Below, one piece after another: positions 52,057 through 60,426 of a stretch of DNA of 64,000 nt. Origin of the DNA: Oscillospiraceae bacterium (GTDB lineage: Bacteria > Bacillota > Clostridia > Oscillospirales > Oscillospiraceae); the NCBI GenBank assembly GCA_030625685.1, contig DAOUQJ010000008.1:62001-126000 (forward strand). The letters run 5' to 3'. A program made the translations under genes and the position numbers. How positions within the stretch are numbered: position 1 is the stretch's first letter; each line of letters starts with the position of its first letter. The notes beneath the pieces are model-generated. The model was not told the DNA's origin and made no database searches. It saw only the letters and a program-made list of their open reading frames with translations.

Positions 52057-53093
52057 TAGACTTAACATCAATGAGTCAAGACCAAATGATTCAATTTGCT
52101 AAAGATATGAATCAACCTGCTTTTCGTGGCAAACAGTTATTTAAGTGGATTCATAAAGGTGTGGCTAGTGTCGATGAAATGACGGACTTATCAAAAGAGT
52201 TTCGTGATAAAGTAAGTGAACAAGCATTTATTACATGCCCGATTATGCGAAGAAAGCAAGAATCAAAACAAGATGGCACTATTAAGTACTTATGGGAATT
52301 GTCTGATGGGAATTGCATAGAAACAGTGTTGATGCGTTATCGTCATGGAAATTCTATTTGTATTTCTTCGCAAGTTGGTTGTTTAATGGGGTGCGTATTT
52401 TGTGCTTCTGCTATTGGAGAAAAAGTGCGAAATTTATCCGCCGGAGAATTGCTAGCGCAAGTTCTTTTTACAAAATTGGATTCAAAGGAGCCTATTTCAA
52501 ATATTGTGATTATGGGTATTGGAGAACCATTGGAGAATTATGATTCTGTTTTGAAATTCTTGCATTTGGTAAACCATAAAGACGGACTTGGAATTGGAAT
52601 GAGGCATATTTCGTTATCCACTTGTGGATTGATACCTGCTATTGAGCGATTACAAGAAGAAAAGTTGCAAATCACCTTATCAGTATCTTTGCATGCACCT
52701 GATAACGAAACTAGAACAAAGTTGATGCCAATAAATAAAATTTATCCTGTTGAGGATTTATTGCAAGCTTGTCAAAACTATTTCGAGAAGACAGGTAGGC
52801 GAATTTCTTTTGAATATGCTATGATTGAAGGAGTAAATGATTCAATTGAACAAGCGAAGCATTTAGCTAGACATTTGCGTGGTACAGCATCTCATGTGAA
52901 TTTAATTCCGCTGAATCACATTGATGAAAGCCCGTTATTGCCAAGTAAAAATGTTGCGGAATTTCAAAAATGTTTGCAGGTGCAACATATACCCACTACA
53001 GTTCGTCGCAGACTGGGAAATGATATTGACGCCTCTTGTGGGCAATTGCGAAAAAAAGCGATGAAACAAACAGCTTCTAAAACAAGTTACTGA
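52053..53093 (+). CDS. rlmN: 23S rRNA/tRNA adenine-C2 methyltransferase RlmN
   Basis: 346 residues from ATG 52053 (AGGAGGAG upstream); the frame is open further upstream inside rsmB but is not used. Radical SAM enzyme with the CxxxCxxC cluster motif in SSQVGCLMGCVFCASAIGEK near residue 105, then IVIMGIGEPLENYD, and catalytic cysteine near the C-terminus (NDIDASCGQLRKK). Methylates A2503 and A37 of some tRNAs. Confidence 0.96.
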   Translation: MIDLTSMSQDQMIQFAKDMNQPAFRGKQLFKWIHKGVASVDEMTDLSKEFRDKVSEQAFITCPIMRRKQESKQDGTIKYLWELSDGNCIETVLMRYRHGNSICISSQVGCLMGCVFCASAIGEKVRNLSAGELLAQVLFTKLDSKEPISNIVIMGIGEPLENYDSVLKFLHLVNHKDGLGIGMRHISLSTCGLIPAIERLQEEKLQITLSVSLHAPDNETRTKLMPINKIYPVEDLLQACQNYFEKTGRRISFEYAMIEGVNDSIEQAKHLARHLRGTASHVNLIPLNHIDESPLLPSKNVAEFQKCLQVQHIPTTVRRRLGNDIDASCGQLRKKAMKQTASKTSY

Positions 53094-53112
53094 GAAAGGA
53101 ATGAGTGTTTCT

Positions 53113-53853
53113 ATGATTTCGGTATTTGGAGTGTCCGATAAAGGTGCGGTTAGAACAAACAATCAAGATACTGTCGCTTATAAAATAATGGAAAACGAGA
53201 ATTCATGGGGCGTAGTTTGTGATGGTATGGGCGGTATTCAAGGTGGAGATATTGCTAGTCAAATAGCTGTTGAAACCTTTGGTGATTATTTGACTCAGTA
53301 TCTACAAGGAAATGAGAAAGCACCAATTAAGGCGTTGCTTCATGCTGTAGAGAAAGCCAATAAGGCTGTTTTTGAGTATGCATTGAAAGATGAGTCATTA
53401 CTAGGCATGGGAACAACTTTAGTGGGAACAGTTTTGCAAGATGGTGTGGCGTATATTGTTAATATTGGTGACAGTAGGGCATATACCATTTCTCACAACA
53501 ATATTTTGAGAATTACAAGAGATCATTCTATCGTTCAAGATTTGGTAGAAGAAGGAAATATTACTGATGAACAAGCACGTTCACACCCACAAAAGAATCT
53601 TATTACGCGTGCTTTGGGAACGAGTAAAATGGTAGAGGCAGATATATTTCAAGTTGAGTTTAGACAAGGGGACTGGTTACTTCTTTGCTCTGATGGGCTT
53701 GTGAATGAACTGACTGAAAAAGAAATATTACTCAATTTAAAAGGCAAACATAATCCGAAAGAATCTTGTCAGCAATTATTGAACATTGCTTTAGAACGTG
53801 GGGCGACGGATAATGTCACCGTGCTATTATTTGGCACTTTAGAAAAGAAATAG
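53113..53853 (+). CDS. prpC: PP2C-type Ser/Thr protein phosphatase PrpC/Stp
   Basis: About 246 residues. Metal-binding aspartates in RTNNQDTVAYK, VVCDGMGGIQGGDIAS and VNIGDSRAYTI, with LLLCSDGLVNELTE and ERGATDNVTVLLF. It reverses PrkC phosphorylation. The start may be ATG 53101, which directly touches the AAAGGA site, or ATG 53113, 12 bases after it; I prefer the second. Followed by prkC after 13 bases. Confidence 0.93.
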   Translation: MISVFGVSDKGAVRTNNQDTVAYKIMENENSWGVVCDGMGGIQGGDIASQIAVETFGDYLTQYLQGNEKAPIKALLHAVEKANKAVFEYALKDESLLGMGTTLVGTVLQDGVAYIVNIGDSRAYTISHNNILRITRDHSIVQDLVEEGNITDEQARSHPQKNLITRALGTSKMVEADIFQVEFRQGDWLLLCSDGLVNELTEKEILLNLKGKHNPKESCQQLLNIALERGATDNVTVLLFGTLEKK

Positions 53854-53866
53854 GAGGGCATTTTCT

Positions 53867-55837
53867 ATGGATCCATACATCGGGACAATGCTCGATGACA
53901 GATATGAAATACTGGAACTCATTGGTATAGGTGGCATGGCTACAGTGTATAAAGCCTATTGTCATCGTTTAAACCGATTTGTTGCTCTTAAGATTTTAAG
54001 GAGAGATTTTGCTTCTGATCCAGAAATCAAAAAGAGGTTTTATGATGAGGCCACCGCAGTTGCTATGTTAAATCACCCTAATATTGTTTCGATTTATGAT
54101 GTTATTCGAGGAGATAATGTAGATTATCTAGTAATGGAACTGGTAGATGGCATCAATCTCAAGCAATATATGAAAAAAAGAGGCGAAGCTTTAAGCTGGC
54201 GAGAAACAGTATATTATATGACTCAGATTTTACATGCATTGAGTCATGCGCATAGTAGAGGTATTATCCATCGCGATATTAAACCTCAAAATATTTTAGT
54301 ATTGAAAGATGGTAGTGTTAGAGTCGCAGATTTTGGAATTGCTCGTGTGATGTCTATGGCTAGAAGTACCATGCCTGAAGAGACAATCGGATCTGTGCAT
54401 TATATTTCACCAGAACAGGCGCAAGGAAAAAATGTGGATGAGCGAGCAGACATATATTCAGCTGGAGTGCTATTATATGAAATGCTCACTGGATATTTGC
54501 CTTTTGAAGGTGAAACACCAGTGTCAGTCGCAATTCAACATATTAGTGCAGAACCAGCATCACCACGCACATTAAATCCAACTATACCTGAACCGTTAGA
54601 AGCAATCACTCTTAAAGCGATGGAGCCAAGTGTTGAATATCGGTATCGAAATGCGAAAGAAATGATTGCAGATATTGAAGCGTTTCACAAGGACCCAGAT
54701 ATAATATTCCCGTATTATTATCATGGGGTTGTGCAACAAGATGATGCACCAACTCAAGTGATGGAAACAGTGAGCGCTTCGAGCGTAAAAGTCCAACAAA
54801 AGTCGGAGCAAGATACAGAGATATTTCCAGTGCAAAGAGCAAAACGACGGAAGAAAAGTGTGCTGCCAATTGTTTCTGTAGTTGCAGTATTTCTGGCAGC
54901 TGTTGGTGGATTTTTATGGATGTTTATTATCAGAGATATGTTCGGAGGAACAGAAGCAATAGCAGTTCCTGATTTAGTAGGCAAAAGTATAGAAGATTGG
55001 TTGTCAGATGCTTCTATCGATGAACGCTTTCATATTGAGGTTGAAAAGACAATTGCTAATTTGAATTATGATGAGGGAATTATTATAGAACAACGTCCTA
55101 TTGCTGGATCAAAAATTAAGGGAAATGATGTTGATATTTTTGTAACCGTTAGTTCAGGTCAAGACGATGTCACCATGATAGATGTGAGCAATCAGTCTTA
55201 TGCATCGGCTCGTGTGGCACTTGAAAATTTAGGTTTACATGTGAAAGAGCCTGAATATGCTTATAGCGAAGAGGTTGTGATTCATCACGTCATTGAGTCT
55301 TTGCCACCAGCTGGAACACCGATGAATAAAGGAGATTCTGTACAACTTGTTGTGAGTCGAGGTGTGAAAAATGAGTGGGTCACAATGCCTTCATTGTATT
55401 CTTTTTCTGTAGAGGAAGCAGAGGAAATATTGAAAAATGACTACAAGCTATTGTGCAATGTTATTGAAATCTATCATGATGAACCAAAAGGGATTGTAGT
55501 TAGCCAAAGTATTGCACCTGGCACAGAAGTTGAGTCTGGGACTATGATTACATTACAAGTGAGCAAGGGGCAAAAAGGTACCGAAACTTTGCCGTTTGAA
55601 TCAACAGACCCAATTTCTGATGATGAAACGGGTAAAAAGCTAACAATTAATCTTCCATCTGAACCCAAAATTGTTATGATTCAGGTGTTTTTGGATGGAG
55701 TTGAAAAGTATAATGGGCAAGTTTATACGGCACAAGGTAGTGTGACAGTGTCACTTGCAGGAGAAGGGGAACAAGAAGTGTTTGTTTATGTTGATGGAAT
55801 GGAATATCAACGATATACTGTGGATTTTGATGCATGA
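53867..55837 (+). CDS. prkC: Ser/Thr protein kinase PrkC with PASTA domains
   Basis: 656 residues. Cytoplasmic kinase domain (1-275): GIGGMATVYKAYCHRLNRF, HRDIKPQNILVLKDG, VADFGIARVMSMARS, DERADIYSAGVLLYEML. A Lys/Arg-rich juxtamembrane segment, a membrane helix (SVLPIVSVVAVFLAAVGGFL, about 326-345), then three PASTA repeats (about 362-430, 431-500, 500-570) that bind muropeptides, and a beta-rich tail with QVFLDGVEKYNGQVYTAQG. In Bacillus PrkC triggers germination in response to peptidoglycan fragments. Overlaps rsgA by 4 bases. Confidence 0.97.
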   Translation: MDPYIGTMLDDRYEILELIGIGGMATVYKAYCHRLNRFVALKILRRDFASDPEIKKRFYDEATAVAMLNHPNIVSIYDVIRGDNVDYLVMELVDGINLKQYMKKRGEALSWRETVYYMTQILHALSHAHSRGIIHRDIKPQNILVLKDGSVRVADFGIARVMSMARSTMPEETIGSVHYISPEQAQGKNVDERADIYSAGVLLYEMLTGYLPFEGETPVSVAIQHISAEPASPRTLNPTIPEPLEAITLKAMEPSVEYRYRNAKEMIADIEAFHKDPDIIFPYYYHGVVQQDDAPTQVMETVSASSVKVQQKSEQDTEIFPVQRAKRRKKSVLPIVSVVAVFLAAVGGFLWMFIIRDMFGGTEAIAVPDLVGKSIEDWLSDASIDERFHIEVEKTIANLNYDEGIIIEQRPIAGSKIKGNDVDIFVTVSSGQDDVTMIDVSNQSYASARVALENLGLHVKEPEYAYSEEVVIHHVIESLPPAGTPMNKGDSVQLVVSRGVKNEWVTMPSLYSFSVEEAEEILKNDYKLLCNVIEIYHDEPKGIVVSQSIAPGTEVESGTMITLQVSKGQKGTETLPFESTDPISDDETGKKLTINLPSEPKIVMIQVFLDGVEKYNGQVYTAQGSVTVSLAGEGEQEVFVYVDGMEYQRYTVDFDA

Positions 55838-56721
55838 GTGATGTGAGAGTGAAAGGATCAATAATTAAAGCACTCAGTGGCTTTTATTATGTAAAAACTG
55901 AGAATAATATCGTGACTACGCGAGCTAGAGGCAAGTTTCGTTATCAGAAAATCACACCGCTTGTAGGTGATTGGGTAGAAGTGATTTTGCAAGATGATAC
56001 AGTGGGAGCGTTAGATCACATATTAGATCGGAAAAATACGTTTGAACGTCCTGCTGTAGCAAATATTGATCAAATGGTTATAGTTGCATCAGGAAGCATA
56101 CCTGTAACAGATCCATTTCTCATTGATCAAATGATTGCGATTGCTGAAGCACAAAACTGTGAGCCTATTATTTGCATTAATAAGTGGGACATCAAAGAAG
56201 CGGATGAATTGTTTAAAATATACAGTGAAGCGGGATTTCATACTTTGAAAACAAGTGCAGTAACCGGAGAAGGCATTGAAAAACTGCGAGAAGTATTGAA
56301 AGGGAAAATATCCGTGTTTACTGGAAACTCGGGTGTTGGAAAGTCAAGTGTGCTCAATGCTTTGGATGATAGTCATCAGATTCCAGTTGCAGAAGTGAGC
56401 AATAAATTGGGTCGAGGAAAACATACAACGCGTCATATTGAATTATATGAACTTCGAAATGGTGGGCTGATTGGGGATACTCCTGGTTTTTCAGCATTTG
56501 ATATGGATATGTTTAAATCAAAACCTCTTTCTGAGCTACAAGACTGCTTTCGTGAATTTCTTCCATATATAAATGAATGTTTCTATGTAGGATGTTCTCA
56601 TACAAAAGAAAAAAACTGTGCTGTGTTACTAGCGGTGCAAGATGGGGAAATATCGAAGAGTAGGCATACTAGTTATGTTCGCTTATATCAGCAAGAAAGT
56701 AAGCGAAAACATTGGAAATAA
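55834..56721 (+). CDS. rsgA: Ribosome small-subunit-dependent GTPase RsgA
   Basis: 295 residues. OB-fold (KITPLVGDWVEVILQDD), circularly permuted GTPase with NKWDIKEADE before the P-loop GNSGVGKSSVLNALDDS and IGDTPGFSAFDMD, and a C-terminal zinc site (CFYVGCSHTKEKNC). It acts in 30S maturation. The prpC-prkC-rsgA order is conserved; the usual rpe and thiN genes are missing and spoVM comes next. Confidence 0.96.
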   Translation: MSDVRVKGSIIKALSGFYYVKTENNIVTTRARGKFRYQKITPLVGDWVEVILQDDTVGALDHILDRKNTFERPAVANIDQMVIVASGSIPVTDPFLIDQMIAIAEAQNCEPIICINKWDIKEADELFKIYSEAGFHTLKTSAVTGEGIEKLREVLKGKISVFTGNSGVGKSSVLNALDDSHQIPVAEVSNKLGRGKHTTRHIELYELRNGGLIGDTPGFSAFDMDMFKSKPLSELQDCFREFLPYINECFYVGCSHTKEKNCAVLLAVQDGEISKSRHTSYVRLYQQESKRKHWK

Positions 56722-56729
56722 TCTGTAAC

Positions 56730-56790
56730 AAACTCGTTTTATTTTGTATATACTGGAAAGAGACCAGTAGCAAAATAAAACGAGTTTATT
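56730..56790 (+). terminator. Long hairpin between rsgA and spoVM
   Basis: A 17-bp perfect inverted repeat (arms 56730-56746 and 56771-56787, AAACTCGTTTTATTTTG and its complement), with an inner TACTGG/CCAGTA stem. It ends in TTTATTATT just before the spoVM ribosome site AGGAGG. It looks like the terminator of the prpC-prkC-rsgA transcript, but could also shape the spoVM mRNA. Confidence 0.65.
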
Positions 56791-56806
56791 ATTAGGAGGT
56801 ATTATG

Positions 56807-56881
56807 ATGAAAATTGTCGTTATAAAATCACCAAAGGCTATGACAAGTTTTTTGAAACGCATATTTAAAATTAATAGTTAG
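56807..56881 (+). CDS. spoVM: Spore coat anchoring peptide SpoVM
   Basis: 24 residues, too short for routine gene calling: MKIVVIKSPK followed by AMTSFLKRIFKINS. It begins at the second of two ATGs, 6 bases after AGGAGGT. SpoVM is an amphipathic helix that recognises the convex outer forespore membrane and recruits SpoIVA. Compared with Bacillus SpoVM (26 residues), Ile6, Lys7 and Pro9 align and basic residues recur near the end, but residues 11-15 differ. The place after rsgA, as in Bacillus, and before sipL and spoIVA strongly supports it. Confidence 0.88.
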   Translation: MKIVVIKSPKAMTSFLKRIFKINS

Positions 56882-56920
56882 TCATAAATACGATATCGAG
56901 CGCATAGAATTCCATAGAAT
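56882..56920 (+). promoter_or_regulatory. Possible sigma-E-type promoter of sipL
   Basis: TCATAAA (56882-56888), a 14-base spacer and CATAGAAT (56903-56910), one mismatch from the sigma-E -10 consensus. A second CATAGAAT occurs at 56913-56920. The -35 match is partial. Confidence 0.4.
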
Positions 56921-56941
56921 GAAAACAAGGAGAGAATATTT

Positions 56942-58486
56942 ATGGAATTGAAAGTTCGACAAGAATACATAAATTGCTGGGACAAAGCATTCAAAAAGAA
57001 CTTGGAACAAGAAGAAACAATGGAAATGATTGTGCCAGATGCATATGCAGATATTTTACAGGTATTGGATTCAGAAGGAATGGTATTACTTCAAAAAAAG
57101 GAATGCATGTCTTCCTGTATCCAGATGCAGGGATGCATTAAGACTGATATCCTTTATAGCACGGATACTATGGGAGAAGTATGTTGTTTAGAAGCGTGCA
57201 TTCCATTTACATCAAAGGTGGAATCGGTAAATATTATGCCACATTCGAAGGTTATTGTTAAACCTCATGTGCATAAAGTGGATGTACACTTGCTGAATCC
57301 AAGAAAAATATTAATTAAAGTTAATTTCATGCTTGAAGTTGAAGTGTTTACTGGAAAAAGTGAAGCGATTTGCGCTGGAGTGGATGAAGCTAATATGCAT
57401 GGAATTGAGGAACTGGTAAAAGAATATGAATCAGAAGTAACCGTGGCAACAATGGAAAAAACATTTCACTATTCTGACTTTGTTGCATTGCCGGCAGGAC
57501 ATCCAAAAGTGAAAGAACTAATGAAGATACAGGCTGAGTCAGTGTGTAATGAATCTAAGATTATTGGACAAAAAGTGGTTATGAAAGGTGAAGTTTTTCT
57601 TCATATTCTTTATAAAACCACTGAAAACCAGCTACATTTTGTTACTATTTCTGTCCCGTTCTCGCAAATTTTGGAGCAACCAGATATCGATGAAGAAACA
57701 ATAGAAAGTATTGTTTTGGCATTTCAAAGTATTTCATGTCAGCTCATGAATGATGAAATGCAAAGCTTTTCTGTTGATCTAGAGTTAATGGCACAGTGTC
57801 ACTTTAAAAAAATTGTGCATGTACCAATGCTTGTTGATTTGTATAGTGTGACACATGAGATCTTAGAGGAGAAAAAAGACTATTCTGTTGATCAAATGGT
57901 TGATGAGGGTAAGAAAACACAAGAAATTTCTGAAAAAATTGAAACTAACTTGGCTGTGAAAGAGGTTTTAGCTAGCAAGATTCGGCCTTTGCAATACACT
58001 CAGAGTGTAGCAAATGGAATGCTAATGATGCAGGCAGATATGGAACTATATATTTTATTTGAAACTGAGCAAGGTGAAATTAATAGTATACATCGAAGAA
58101 TGCAAATTTCACATGAATCACCAGCAGAAGATTCATCAAATTATATGAGTGAATGTAAAACAATGAAAAATCCATCAATAAGTATATATAGCGAAGGCAT
58201 TGAAGTGATAGTATATTTGGATTTTTATTGGAAAGCTATGGGACATCAAACCATGCAAGGCATTCAAACAGTGACGATGGGTGAGCCAAAAGAAAATGAT
58301 GTGAATTGTCCATCAGTTGTGGTTAGGACAGTGAAAGAGGGAGATACCCTATGGGCTATTGCCAAGGAATATCATACAACAGTAGATGAAATTGTATTGG
58401 TGAATGCACTTCCAACTAAGGATATCTATCCAGAACAAAAAATTCTCATTCCAAAAAGAAGAAATACCGTTCCAATGAAATATTAA
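56942..58486 (+). CDS. sipL: SipL-like coat morphogenetic protein (SPOCS/DUF3794 + LysM)
   Basis: 514 residues, close in length and layout to SipL of Clostridioides difficile, which binds SpoIVA to build the coat basement. N-terminal and central SPOCS (DUF3794) regions (NIMPHSKVIVKPHVHKVDVH, residues 96-115; IGQKVVMKGEVFLHILYKTT, residues 206-225; VANGMLMMQADMELYILFET, residues 359-378) and a C-terminal LysM domain (VKEGDTLWAIAKEYHTTVDE and IYPEQKILIP, residues about 463-505). GGAGAG ribosome site. It is located between spoVM and spoIVA, which is strong context. It ends at a terminator. Confidence 0.88.
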   Translation: MELKVRQEYINCWDKAFKKNLEQEETMEMIVPDAYADILQVLDSEGMVLLQKKECMSSCIQMQGCIKTDILYSTDTMGEVCCLEACIPFTSKVESVNIMPHSKVIVKPHVHKVDVHLLNPRKILIKVNFMLEVEVFTGKSEAICAGVDEANMHGIEELVKEYESEVTVATMEKTFHYSDFVALPAGHPKVKELMKIQAESVCNESKIIGQKVVMKGEVFLHILYKTTENQLHFVTISVPFSQILEQPDIDEETIESIVLAFQSISCQLMNDEMQSFSVDLELMAQCHFKKIVHVPMLVDLYSVTHEILEEKKDYSVDQMVDEGKKTQEISEKIETNLAVKEVLASKIRPLQYTQSVANGMLMMQADMELYILFETEQGEINSIHRRMQISHESPAEDSSNYMSECKTMKNPSISIYSEGIEVIVYLDFYWKAMGHQTMQGIQTVTMGEPKENDVNCPSVVVRTVKEGDTLWAIAKEYHTTVDEIVLVNALPTKDIYPEQKILIPKRRNTVPMKY

Positions 58487-58489
58487 TAG

Positions 58490-58538
58490 AGAAAGCGTTT
58501 TTATTTTCTGATTGTGGAAATGAAAACGCTTTTTTTAG
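58490..58538 (+). terminator. Intrinsic terminator after sipL
   Basis: AAAGCGTTTT (58492-58501) and AAAACGCTTT (58523-58532) form the stem, with an inner TTTTC/GAAA pairing and seven T. spoIVA therefore needs its own promoter. Confidence 0.8.
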
Positions 58539-58546
58539 GAAAATTG

Positions 58547-58575
58547 GAATATTTACGTCCAAGCTTTCATACAGT
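58547..58575 (+). promoter_or_regulatory. Sigma-E promoter of spoIVA
   Basis: GAATATT (58547-58553), 14 bases, CATACAGT (58568-58575). Both elements match the sigma-E consensus (GHATANT and CATACANT) at the standard spacing, as expected for mother-cell expression of spoIVA. Confidence 0.8.
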
Positions 58576-58609
58576 TTAGTAAAGATGAATATGAAAAGAG
58601 GATGTCTTT

Positions 58610-60088
58610 ATGATTAATACTGAGATTTATCAGGATATTGCTACACGCACAGGTGGAGATATCTATTTAGGAGTAGTAGGACCTGCTAGAACAGGGAAAT
58701 CAACCTTTATTAAACGCTTTATGGAAACAATGGTTTTACCTAATATTGAAAACACATATCAAAAAGAACGTGCAATTGATGAGTTGCCACAAAGTGGGTC
58801 GGGAAGAACCATTATGACAGCTGAACCAAAGTTTGTTCCAGAAGAAGCTGTGGAAGTAAAAATGGACGATGGCGGGAACTTATCTGTAAGGCTCGTTGAT
58901 TGTGTTGGCTATATGGTTGATGGAGCAATAGGTCAATTGGAAGAAGATGAGCCTAGAATGGTCCATACTCCTTGGTTTGACGAGGAAATTCCAATGGCAG
59001 AAGCTGCCGAAATTGGAACACGAAAAGTGATTGAAGAGCACTCGACAATTGGTGTTGTCGTTACAACGGATGGTAGTATTACCGATATTCCTAGGGAAAA
59101 CTATGTGCAAGCGGAAGAAAGAGTTATTTCAGAATTGAAAGAGCTTGGCAAACCATTTGTCTTGTTATTGAATTCAGCAAATCCAAATGCCTCCTATACA
59201 CAAGAGCTTGTGAAGGAGCTGGAAGAAAAATATGAAGTGACTTGTTTGGCACTAAATTGTTTGCAACTGACATCTAACGCAGTGAGCGATATCATTCAAC
59301 AAGTATTATACGAATTTCCGCTTGAAGAATTGAACTTATATATGCCAGACTGGGTAGATGCTCTTGAGGCAACACACCCAATTAAGCAAGGGGTATATGA
59401 ATCTATAAAAAATAGTGTGGAAGAATTACATAAAATTCGCGATGTAGAATCTATTCTTGCGAAGATTGGTACATGTGAATATATTAATAGAACTCAAATC
59501 TCTACTTTACAACTGGGAAGCGGAAAATGTAATGTAACACTGGATTTGCCAAGACATTTATTTTATGACACTATGGCTGATGAAACAGGCTTTGCAATTC
59601 ATAATGATGGCGAATTGTTGTTGCTGCTTTCAGAAATGGCAAAAATGAAAAGAGAATATGAAAAAGTGCAAACAGCATTAGAAGAAGTAGATGCGACTGG
59701 ATATGGTATCGTTGTTCCCTCAGCGGAAGAACTCGTTTTGGATGAACCAGAAATATTGAAACAAGGTGGACGCTATGGTGTTCAGTTGAAAGCATCCGCA
59801 CCTTCCATTCACCTGATAAAAAGCAATATTTATGCTGAAGTTTCTCCTATTATTGGGAGCGAAGAACAATCACAAGATATGTTAAATTATCTACTGGAAG
59901 AATATAAAGATGATCCTGCAAAAGTTTGGCAGTATAATATTTTTGGTCGTTCTTTGTATGATTTGATTAATGAGGATTTAAATAGTAAGCTTAAACGCAT
60001 GCCAGAAGATGCTAGAATGAAAATGCAAGAAACGCTAGAAAGAATTATCAATGAAGGTTCGGGTGGTTTGATTTGTATTATCCTTTAG
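58610..60088 (+). CDS. spoIVA: Spore coat basement ATPase SpoIVA
   Basis: 492 residues, exactly the usual length. SpoIVA polymerises with ATP on the forespore surface, anchored by SpoVM. N-terminal Walker A GVVGPARTGKSTFIKRF (Lys at residue 30), then GSGRTIMTAEPKFVPEEAV, Walker B-like VRLVDCVGYMVDGAIG, VVTTDGSITDIPRENY, and the conserved C-terminus GSGGLICIIL that contacts SpoVM in Bacillus. AGAGGATG ribosome site. It has a near-perfect sigma-E promoter and its own terminator. Confidence 0.97.
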   Translation: MINTEIYQDIATRTGGDIYLGVVGPARTGKSTFIKRFMETMVLPNIENTYQKERAIDELPQSGSGRTIMTAEPKFVPEEAVEVKMDDGGNLSVRLVDCVGYMVDGAIGQLEEDEPRMVHTPWFDEEIPMAEAAEIGTRKVIEEHSTIGVVVTTDGSITDIPRENYVQAEERVISELKELGKPFVLLLNSANPNASYTQELVKELEEKYEVTCLALNCLQLTSNAVSDIIQQVLYEFPLEELNLYMPDWVDALEATHPIKQGVYESIKNSVEELHKIRDVESILAKIGTCEYINRTQISTLQLGSGKCNVTLDLPRHLFYDTMADETGFAIHNDGELLLLLSEMAKMKREYEKVQTALEEVDATGYGIVVPSAEELVLDEPEILKQGGRYGVQLKASAPSIHLIKSNIYAEVSPIIGSEEQSQDMLNYLLEEYKDDPAKVWQYNIFGRSLYDLINEDLNSKLKRMPEDARMKMQETLERIINEGSGGLICIIL

Positions 60089-60116
60089 TTTCTGAGTAGT
60101 GTATGTGGAGAGAAGA

Positions 60117-60166
60117 AAACACAAAAAACACAAGTCTACCTTGTGTTTTTTGTGTTTATTATTTGT
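60117..60166 (+). terminator. Intrinsic terminator after spoIVA
   Basis: An 18-bp perfect stem, AAACACAAAAAACACAAG (60117-60134) with its complement (60140-60157), then TTTATTATTTG. Confidence 0.85.
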
Positions 60167-60426
60167 ACGGGTATTAAGCGTAAAAATTGGGGAAATATAA
60201 TTGGGTTAAGGTGAGCTTAGAATTGAAATCTTTAAAAATTTTAATAAGACTAGTAATTAAAACTGCTAAAAGCTGAGTGTGCTTATTGAAATTGTGAGAT
60301 TAAATAGCAATTTATTGTTTGAAGGATTACAGTAGATAGATGGATTTCTCAAATAATTTTTCTTTTCCTTTCTAGCATAGTAGGGTATACTTAAAGAAAA
60401 GGATTATGAAAGGAGGAAGAAATTCA
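60167..60426. other. AT-rich gap between spoIVA terminator and coaX
   Basis: About 260 bases with no open frame of note, no clear hairpin and no convincing promoter pair; a TATACT at about 60386 lacks a matching -35 at the right spacing. The GGAGG ribosome site of coaX is at about 60412. Confidence 0.5.

Noticed and set aside
60361-60392. Possible promoter of coaX
   Set aside because: A TATACT hexamer is present but no -35-like hexamer lies 16-18 bases upstream.
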